Shown: positions 32,450-38,330 of the stretch, piece by piece
Position numbering within the stretch: position 1 is the stretch's first letter
How the letters are laid out: each line of letters starts with the position of its first letter
NCBI GenBank assembly: GCA_900553515.1
Contig: USDN01000023.1
Coordinates: 1-38,330 of the forward strand
Direction of reading: 5' to 3'
Origin: an uncultured Blautia sp.
Lineage (GTDB): Bacteria > Bacillota > Clostridia > Lachnospirales > Lachnospiraceae
DNA: 38,330 nucleotides
Translations under genes and position numbers: made by a program
The notes under the pieces: generated by a model
What the model was told of the DNA's origin: nothing
Databases searched by the model: none
Seen by the model: the letters and a program-made list of their open reading frames with translations, nothing else

Positions 32450-34780
32450 TTATGGCCAGTAACAGGGCGAAAATGAATCGGTAAAAAGGCTATCCGGATA
32501 CCCATGTCTCTGAACAGCAACATAAATCCCCAGCTCCTCATCATCCAATATCATATAACTTAAATCTTCCATATTTCCTCCTGAACAAAGCCCTCCTTCT
32601 GCTGCTGCATATCTTCTGATCTGCTCCTGCTTACTGCGTATGTCCTCATTAGTTACCGGTTCTCTGTCCAAGGATAAAAAAGAAATAACATCCAGGACTG
32701 CTGCAGCCGCCTGTTCCGGCTGCCCCACGGTATTATAAACTGCCAGCAATCCAATCCTGTCTGTAAGACAATCATATATGATGAGAATATTAGTCTGTTC
32801 ATCCATCTGAAACTCAATATGTTTATAAAAGCATGTTTCTATGGCTCCGTACCCATGATCCCACACTTGTATTTTGTCTCTTTTCTCCAGTTCCTGCATT
32901 TTATATTTTTTATTTTTCAGATGATCCACAAGCTCCTGCCAGGTTGTTGTCAGCAAATGGGTATTTGAAGGCTCCCCCCAGTCCTTTGCATCCTTTTCTG
33001 TAAGACTGTAGACCACAGCTCCGTCCTTCTCTTTTACGGAAACCGCACGTTCTTTTACAAATTTCATGAATTCATTATACTTTTTCGAACCTCGCGCATA
33101 ATTTCCCGCTCTCTGGAAATTCTTTTCTTTACCTGCATAATCTGCAGTCACTCTGTAGCTTTTCAGATCTATATCGATCTGATTATCGGTATCATCATAT
33201 TCATATTCATGTTTATGCATAGACAGTTCATATTTTCCATGAACATCCATATATACAGATCCGCTGCCATATTCATCTGCTTTACATTCCTTATCAAGCT
33301 GCTCCAAAAGCCCCCTGATCTCTTCTTCTGTAAAATATGCCTCCGGCACAATCACCGGAAAAACCTCGTCCAGAACGGTACTGATAATCTCCGGCTGTGC
33401 ATCAACAGTCAACTGAATAACCATCCCGGTCATCATATCACTTCGTATTTTTATTTTGATTAACTGGCCTTTTTCTCCGTACTCATAAGTGGTTTCTTCG
33501 GAAGCTTCCACATCAATACTTTTTAATTCGCCGTTATTTTGGAACACACTTGCCTGGGGCACGGATTCGTTTGTTTTTCTCAGGCGAATATTCAGTTTCA
33601 GTTCTATCAGTTTCTTTAAATGGTCTGCAGTGATTGCAAAAGGCTTTATATAATTTCCGGCAATCTTTTTATCCTTCATCTGTTCTTTGGTAAGCAGGTA
33701 CTGCACACCATTTTCATATTCTACTTTTCTTCCGTTTTTCTGTGCATAATCCCAGATTTTATCGTATTCCTCATCCTCTTTGCTTAATGGATGCAAATCT
33801 AAAGCTTCCTGTTTTTTTCTGTCCTGTTTGATCTGATATGCAAGAGCCTTCTCCGGTTCTTTTTCTGCGTAATACAGAAGCCCCTGCCAGCTTCCAAAGC
33901 CTGCAAGCACAACGGCCAAAACCACTGCCATCAGAAGTCTTTTCTGTTTCCTGGTGAAAAATGTCCTTTTTCCTTTCCACTCATCCTGCATACCCGGGTT
34001 TGCAGTCATCTCCAGCCATTTCTCTCCCCACTCTTTTTTCACGGCTCCCGTATATGCAGCAACCTTATCACTGCCTTTGAACAGCCCCTCCATGCAAAAA
34101 GGACGCCTGAAAATCCGGTCAGATGCCCCGTCCCTGACTGTCTGATACAGTTCGTCACTCATAAGCTTATAAGAAATACACTCTTTTAAAACGCCTGACG
34201 TTCCCAAAACATCCGTCCAGGGTCCTGCTTCCTCTTCTCGTTTTTCCGGATTTTCCCTTTTCATTCTCAGACTGCAGCAGCCAATTCCTGTAAGATGCAG
34301 ATTCCCTTCCCTGTCAAATATCAGCTTTTCAGGCGTCACCGCACAATGCACAATTTTTTTACTGTGTAAAAATGACAGAGCTTCCGCAACAGGTTCCAGA
34401 AGACTCATATAATCTCTTTCTTCCAGCTTGTTTTCACGTTTTTTCTTCTGCCACTCTTTCAGGCTCTCTCCGCTAAGGTATTCCATTACAAGAAAAGCCT
34501 GACCATTTTCCTGAAAAACATCCCTGACTGCTGTAATACCCGGATGTTCATTGCTCCCATAAAAGAGACCTGCCTCATATAAAAAGTCTTCTTTATCCTC
34601 CTCAGAAAGGGAAATAAGTTCTTTTACCGCCACATCAATATCCAGGATGCTGTCATAAGCACGGTATATACGGCTGAAGGAACTCTGTGCCATTACTGCT
34701 CCTATGAGATATCTGTCCTGGAGCATCGTATATACAGGTATCTTCTGTTCGATTTCTTCTCTTTGTTTTTTTCTTTTCAT
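32450..34780 (-). CDS. Membrane-anchored Ser/Thr pseudokinase with two ectodomain modules
   Basis: A 776-residue receptor with a cytoplasmic kinase-like domain (about 20-250), a membrane span (281-304) and a large outside region. Key residues are lost. The glycine loop reads AQSSFS (31-36), HRD reads H145-C-A147, the catalytic-loop Asn is K152, and DFG is G165-I-G. The ATP-anchoring lysine remains (K53 in AVKEL), as does GPWTD (187-190). The C-lobe is eroded and hard to align. The ectodomain has module A (about 337-545; DEVFPVIVPEAYFTEEE) and module B (about 557-755; AGNYARGSKKYNEF, YGAIET). A matches the 36448-38181 protein and B the 34810-36438 protein. It is probably catalytically dead and regulatory. 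It follows the 34810-36438 gene by 29 bases, with AGGGAG before the ATG. Confidence 0.88.
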   Translation of the reverse strand: MKRKKQREEIEQKIPVYTMLQDRYLIGAVMAQSSFSRIYRAYDSILDIDVAVKELISLSEEDKEDFLYEAGLFYGSNEHPGITAVRDVFQENGQAFLVMEYLSGESLKEWQKKKRENKLEERDYMSLLEPVAEALSFLHSKKIVHCAVTPEKLIFDREGNLHLTGIGCCSLRMKRENPEKREEEAGPWTDVLGTSGVLKECISYKLMSDELYQTVRDGASDRIFRRPFCMEGLFKGSDKVAAYTGAVKKEWGEKWLEMTANPGMQDEWKGKRTFFTRKQKRLLMAVVLAVVLAGFGSWQGLLYYAEKEPEKALAYQIKQDRKKQEALDLHPLSKEDEEYDKIWDYAQKNGRKVEYENGVQYLLTKEQMKDKKIAGNYIKPFAITADHLKKLIELKLNIRLRKTNESVPQASVFQNNGELKSIDVEASEETTYEYGEKGQLIKIKIRSDMMTGMVIQLTVDAQPEIISTVLDEVFPVIVPEAYFTEEEIRGLLEQLDKECKADEYGSGSVYMDVHGKYELSMHKHEYEYDDTDNQIDIDLKSYRVTADYAGKEKNFQRAGNYARGSKKYNEFMKFVKERAVSVKEKDGAVVYSLTEKDAKDWGEPSNTHLLTTTWQELVDHLKNKKYKMQELEKRDKIQVWDHGYGAIETCFYKHIEFQMDEQTNILIIYDCLTDRIGLLAVYNTVGQPEQAAAAVLDVISFLSLDREPVTNEDIRSKQEQIRRYAAAEGGLCSGGNMEDLSYMILDDEELGIYVAVQRHGYPDSLFTDSFSPCYWP

Positions 34781-34809
34781 ATGTCTCCCTGCTCTAAACC
34801 TTCATACAA

Positions 34810-36438
34810 CTACTGCCAGAAACTTTTATAAGTATTTTTATTATCTGCTTCTACTCTCCGCAGTTCATAACTGATTTCTTCCTCTGAAACGCCAGTATAA
34901 TGAAGATTTACCTTTCCCCAGTCATATATATGGATAACCATTGATTCTTCTTTTAAAATATCCGATATTTGTTTTTTCAGATAGCTTCGGGTTTCTTTTT
35001 TCTGTTCCTCATCATATCCTGTCAGAAACTGAAACAATTCAGCCGCAATTCCTTCCGGAGATATTTTACAAGCAGCAGGACAGCTTACAGCTATTCCTAA
35101 TATGTCCTGATCTACCAGATCATAATATGCGATAAGCTCCATTCCTGTATCGTCTGTATATTTTTGATAATCGCCAAAATCCGTTTCTATATGTCCATAT
35201 TCTCCTTCAAACACATTGCATTTTGTTGTTCTTTCGTCCTGTTTCTGGATATTCCAGTTTAATTGCTTTATAAAAGCCTCCAGCTCTTCTCTTTTTTTGT
35301 CAAAGCGATATCTGTTGCAGGGCAGTCCATAATCCAATACGTCTTCTTCTGATAACTCATAAGAAATCCCATTGTCCTCTTTTGTTTCCGAAAGTGCATG
35401 TGCTTTTACAAAATCCATATATTCAATAGCTTTTCGGGAACCTCTGCCGTAGTTTCCCGCATATTCTGTATAAGACCTGTCTATATAAATCCAGGTGCCT
35501 GCCAAAAAAATCATTATCAGCACTGACGCTGCACATGTAAAAATCCACTTTTTCGTTTTATTCCGTTTTTTCTGTGTTTTCCGTTCTGTGAGATACAACG
35601 CAGCTTCCAGATCCTTCACCGTCTGATACCTGTGATGCCAGTCTACAGACAGCCCTTTCATAAGCACAGCCTCTTCTTCCGGCCTGATCTCAGCTCCATA
35701 CATGGAAGGAAGGTAAAGCTGATCCTCTTTTGCTCTTACTGCAGCATCTATCGGCGGAATTCCCGTGATCATTTCATAAATCACTGCACACAGGGAATAG
35801 ATATCTGTCCAGGGACCCTGTTTTCCCTGCCTGGAATACTGCTCCAGCGGAGCATACCCCGGCTTAATAAGAACGGTCCTTGTCCTGTCATCTTCCGTAT
35901 ATTCTCTTGCCGCTCCAAAATCAATGATCCGGAGACTTCCATTTTCACTGAGCAGAATATTATCCGGAGTCAGATCCCTGTGAAGAATATGCTTTTTATG
36001 GACACAGCTCAAAGCGGTAAGTACCGGATGGATAAAATCAACAGCTTCACGAAAGCTCATGGGCTGATCCATCATTTCCAGATAATCCCGAAAACTTGTG
36101 CCTCTGATATATTCCAGCACCAGATAAGCTGTATTTTGTTCCTCAAAATAATTCAGTACACGGACAATTTCAGGTACGGTTTCCAAAGACGCCATCAGCT
36201 TTGCTTCTTTCAAAAACTTTTTTAATCCACTCTTATATTCTTTTTGGTACTCCGGAAAAGCCTCTATTCTGTCTTCCTTTTTCATCGCATACTGAACCGG
36301 CATATATTCTTTCAGAACAACATTTCCATGATTTTTCAGATCCTCTGCCAGATAAGTGATACCAAATCCACCTTTTCCCAGTGTCTTCTTTATCTGATAT
36401 CGGTCTGCCAAAAGCTTTATTGGCTCATTCTTTCTCAT
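34810..36438 (-). CDS. Membrane-anchored Ser/Thr protein kinase with module B ectodomain
   Basis: A 542-residue receptor kinase, Hanks type, that appears active. The glycine loop is GKGGFG (21-26), the ATP lysine is K43 in VVLKEY, a helix-C glutamate is around E78, HRD is H153-R-D155 with N160, and DFG is D173-F-G. APE reads APLEQ (about 196-200) and QGPWTDIYSLC follows. A membrane span covers about 297-319. Outside is module B (about 327-452; AGNYGRGSRKAIEYMDFV, EYGHIETDF, LIAYYDLVDQDILGIAV) plus a C-terminal part with MVIHIYDWGKVNLHYTG. There are no PASTA repeats, unlike PrkC/Stk1 kinases. It starts 9 bases after the first kinase gene with GAGGAG, so the three are one operon. Confidence 0.93.
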   Translation of the reverse strand: MRKNEPIKLLADRYQIKKTLGKGGFGITYLAEDLKNHGNVVLKEYMPVQYAMKKEDRIEAFPEYQKEYKSGLKKFLKEAKLMASLETVPEIVRVLNYFEEQNTAYLVLEYIRGTSFRDYLEMMDQPMSFREAVDFIHPVLTALSCVHKKHILHRDLTPDNILLSENGSLRIIDFGAAREYTEDDRTRTVLIKPGYAPLEQYSRQGKQGPWTDIYSLCAVIYEMITGIPPIDAAVRAKEDQLYLPSMYGAEIRPEEEAVLMKGLSVDWHHRYQTVKDLEAALYLTERKTQKKRNKTKKWIFTCAASVLIMIFLAGTWIYIDRSYTEYAGNYGRGSRKAIEYMDFVKAHALSETKEDNGISYELSEEDVLDYGLPCNRYRFDKKREELEAFIKQLNWNIQKQDERTTKCNVFEGEYGHIETDFGDYQKYTDDTGMELIAYYDLVDQDILGIAVSCPAACKISPEGIAAELFQFLTGYDEEQKKETRSYLKKQISDILKEESMVIHIYDWGKVNLHYTGVSEEEISYELRRVEADNKNTYKSFWQ

Positions 36439-36447
36439 TTCTCCTCT

Positions 36448-38181
36448 TTAAAATCCTGTATCTAAAGCTGCATAAGAAGCTGCCAGACTAACAAGATAGT
36501 TCCCTTCCATATCCTCTGTATAGTTATAATAATCAACATCTATCCAGGCTTTTTCATTCAGACCTGTTTTCGTACTTTCATTTTCTGTCGGCAAAAGATT
36601 CCAGGTCTCTTCTGCCGTAAGATACGCCTCAGGGCAGAATACAGGAAGCACTTCTGTCAAAAACCTTTCTGCTTTTTCTCTGCCTTTTACATTAATCTTT
36701 ATATTGATGGGCCTTCCATCCAACGGATCATAGTTCAACGTATAATAGTCACTTGAATCTCTATTTTTCACTTCATATTTTCTTTCCACGTAAGATCCAT
36801 TCATAATCTGACCGTCAAAATCTGTTCTCAGAAAAACTCTTCCATTATATTTTTCATCTATACTATAAATATTCTTCTTATCAATATCCATCAGATAAAA
36901 CAATGCCTCTTCCGCTGTCTGCCAGTTCAGAAACATTTTTCTGCCCAGGTTATATGGCACTCCCATATTGATCAGTTCTTTCTTATTTATAAAGTATCCT
37001 TCCATATCATATACAAACGAAAAAACACCCCAGTGGCTTATTGTCTCATCCAACTCTCCATGGGTTTGCAGGTATTTCAAAGTTTTTTCATAATCTTTTG
37101 TTCCTTTACAGACGAGCATTTTATCCTTTTGATCTATATGCATGATCTGAGCCACCTTATTTTCCAAGGCGAAATATTTTTCCGGGTTTCTTCTGAAATA
37201 CCATCCTGCGGCTCCTGCTGCAATTCCAAGTCCCAGAAGCATCACTCCTGCCCCAACGGCAAAATGTTTCATCCTTTTCACAAGAGCACTTCTCTTGCGT
37301 TCTATCCGTGTTCTTCTGTTTTCAGTACTTGCTTCCAGCCACACTGATCCCCATACCCTACGAGTAGCTCCATCCAGTCTTTTTATCTTTTCCACAGGCA
37401 GAGACAAGGCTTCCATAAATACTCTTATACTGTAATAACGGTCCCTGATCTCATATTCCAGCCCTCTCATAAAAACATGTTCCAGTTTTGCAGAAATATG
37501 TGTATATGCAGAAACAGGCTGTAACCGATCGTATTTCATACGCTCCGTTGCAGCCATTGGTTTCTCTCCCGTTATCATTTCATAAAAAATTGCACAGATA
37601 CTGTAAATATCCGTCCAGGGACCGATGCTTGCAGTATCTGTGTATTGTTCTGGTGCACTATATGGTTCCTTTAAAAAGCTCTTTTCACATACAACACCCT
37701 GTTTTCTGATTGCCCCAAGGTCTATCATACATAGATTAGAATTCTCATCAAACATCAGATTATCAGGACTTATATCGCAATGAACCATCCCTTCGCTGTG
37801 GAGCTTTGCCACAGCTTCCATGACCGGCATTAAAATATTTACAGCTTCCATCGGAGGCAGCATGGATTTTTTTCTTTTATGTATATATTCCTTCAGCGTT
37901 CCGCCGGAAAGATATTCCATTACCAAAAACTGCATTCCTGCCCGTTCAAAAAAATCATATATTTCTACCAGTCCCGCTATCTTTCCTTCTTTCAGAAAAA
38001 AATCCTTTGCCGCTTCAAAAGCTTCCTGTTTCGTATCCTGCTGCCATATCTTAACTGCCACTTCTCTTTTTTCCTGCTTATCCCATGCAAGATAAGTGAT
38101 GCCAAATGCACCCTGTCCCAGTTTTCTTTTCAAGCTATATCGGCTGTTTAAATTATATACGTCATTCAGCTGATTCTGCAT
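36448..38181 (-). CDS. Membrane-anchored Ser/Thr protein kinase with module A ectodomain
   Basis: A 577-residue Hanks-type receptor kinase, first gene of the kinase operon. The glycine loop is GQGAFG (22-27), the ATP lysine K44 in AVKIW, and the helix-C glutamate about E65. The catalytic loop is H134-C-D136 with N141, so it is a non-RD kinase. DFG is D154-L-G, and APEQY and GPWTDIYS follow. A WGSVWLE segment (277-283) lies before the membrane span (306-328). The ectodomain is module A: TKDYEKTLKYLQTHGE, then VLPVFCPEAYLTAEE, ending AALDTGF. WGxxWLE and PEKxxAL around the membrane recur in the pseudokinase. Catalysis should be intact, but missing the HRD arginine suggests regulation other than activation-loop phosphorylation. 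The ribosome binding site is weak (AAAGGAA). Confidence 0.92.
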   Translation of the reverse strand: MQNQLNDVYNLNSRYSLKRKLGQGAFGITYLAWDKQEKREVAVKIWQQDTKQEAFEAAKDFFLKEGKIAGLVEIYDFFERAGMQFLVMEYLSGGTLKEYIHKRKKSMLPPMEAVNILMPVMEAVAKLHSEGMVHCDISPDNLMFDENSNLCMIDLGAIRKQGVVCEKSFLKEPYSAPEQYTDTASIGPWTDIYSICAIFYEMITGEKPMAATERMKYDRLQPVSAYTHISAKLEHVFMRGLEYEIRDRYYSIRVFMEALSLPVEKIKRLDGATRRVWGSVWLEASTENRRTRIERKRSALVKRMKHFAVGAGVMLLGLGIAAGAAGWYFRRNPEKYFALENKVAQIMHIDQKDKMLVCKGTKDYEKTLKYLQTHGELDETISHWGVFSFVYDMEGYFINKKELINMGVPYNLGRKMFLNWQTAEEALFYLMDIDKKNIYSIDEKYNGRVFLRTDFDGQIMNGSYVERKYEVKNRDSSDYYTLNYDPLDGRPINIKINVKGREKAERFLTEVLPVFCPEAYLTAEETWNLLPTENESTKTGLNEKAWIDVDYYNYTEDMEGNYLVSLAASYAALDTGF

Positions 38182-38229
38182 CTGTCTTATTCCTTTGTGT
38201 GATACTTCTACAATATTCTTTTCATTTCC

Positions 38230-38258
38230 AGAATATCATTTTTCTGCTCTTTTTACAA
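38230..38258 (-). promoter_or_regulatory. Candidate promoter of the three-kinase operon
   Basis: On the minus strand, -35 TTGTAA (38253-38258), a 17-base spacer and -10 TATTCT (38230-38235), about 45 bases upstream of the first kinase ATG. Each hexamer matches consensus at only four positions. The upstream part of the gap also holds a 16-bp AT palindrome (38287-38302). Confidence 0.35.
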
Positions 38259-38330
38259 CTGAAATAACCTGTAATCAGCGATGAGGAATAAAATATTTTA
38301 TTTTTAGCTTATCCTTCACCATTTATGCAT

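Noticed and set aside
34810..38181. PrkC/PknB-type kinases with PASTA repeats
   Set aside because: The ectodomains lack the PASTA pattern and match each other instead, so these are not the usual wall-sensing PrkC homologs.
38287..38302. 16-bp palindrome AATAAAATATTTTATT upstream of the kinase operon
   Set aside because: Pure AT palindromes are common by chance in AT-rich gaps. It is kept only as a note under the kinase promoter.
1..38330. CRISPR arrays, insertion sequences, prophage or tRNA genes
   Set aside because: No regularly spaced repeats, transposase or integrase motifs, terminal repeats, or tRNA T-arm signatures were found by eye on either strand.

Overview
The window looks like a chromosomal segment of a Gram-positive, low-to-mid GC anaerobe of the Lachnospiraceae (Clostridia). 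A Blautia- or Ruminococcus-like genome is my best guess from protein flavour; no marker fixes the genus. Evidence is the Firmicutes-type plsX-rnc-smc-ftsY and ylxM-ffh-rpsP-khpA-rimM-trmD blocks, strong AGGAGG-type ribosome binding sites, consensus sigma-A promoters and a ferredoxin-type DUF362 protein. I count 32 protein genes, 31 of them on the minus strand. I saw no rRNA, tRNA, CRISPR array, insertion sequence or prophage, and no gap between genes exceeds about 160 bases.

Layout, left to right (transcription mostly runs right to left). 1-1600: glyS with its own consensus promoter and tandem terminators. 1667-8569: a probable operon reading glf, a DUF6553-like gene, an M16C metalloprotease, era, recO and an AllA-like cupin gene. 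8689-13317: a translation and secretion operon, ylxM-ffh-rpsP-khpA-rimM-trmD-queA, driven by a TTGACA/TATGAT promoter and carrying two conspicuous intergenic hairpins. 13388-15961: a metallophosphoesterase behind an unusual cytoplasmic fusion of a ParB-like domain to a BMP/PnrA-type ligand-binding domain. 16121-17230: a divergent DUF362 iron-sulfur protein, sharing a bidirectional terminator with ilvA. 17312-24805: plsX-rnc-smc-ftsY-ilvA, lacking the acpP gene often found between plsX and rnc. 24893-28669: a MATE exporter, an Uup-like ABC-F protein and a NUDIX hydrolase. The MATE promoter sits inside a long perfect inverted repeat.

28774-38181 is the least ordinary part. It holds a small membrane protein, a very basic secreted protein, a 473-residue helical protein of unknown function, a secreted YARHG-domain protein, and three consecutive membrane-anchored Ser/Thr-kinase-like receptors. 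Two receptors keep the catalytic residues. The third is a clear pseudokinase that has lost the glycine loop, HRD aspartate, catalytic-loop asparagine and DFG aspartate. By eye, its ectodomain joins the module of one active neighbour to the module of the other. That suggests a three-component receptor complex in which a dead kinase acts as scaffold or regulator. I consider this the best candidate for an undescribed system here; the homology rests on reading the translated sequences, not on a search.
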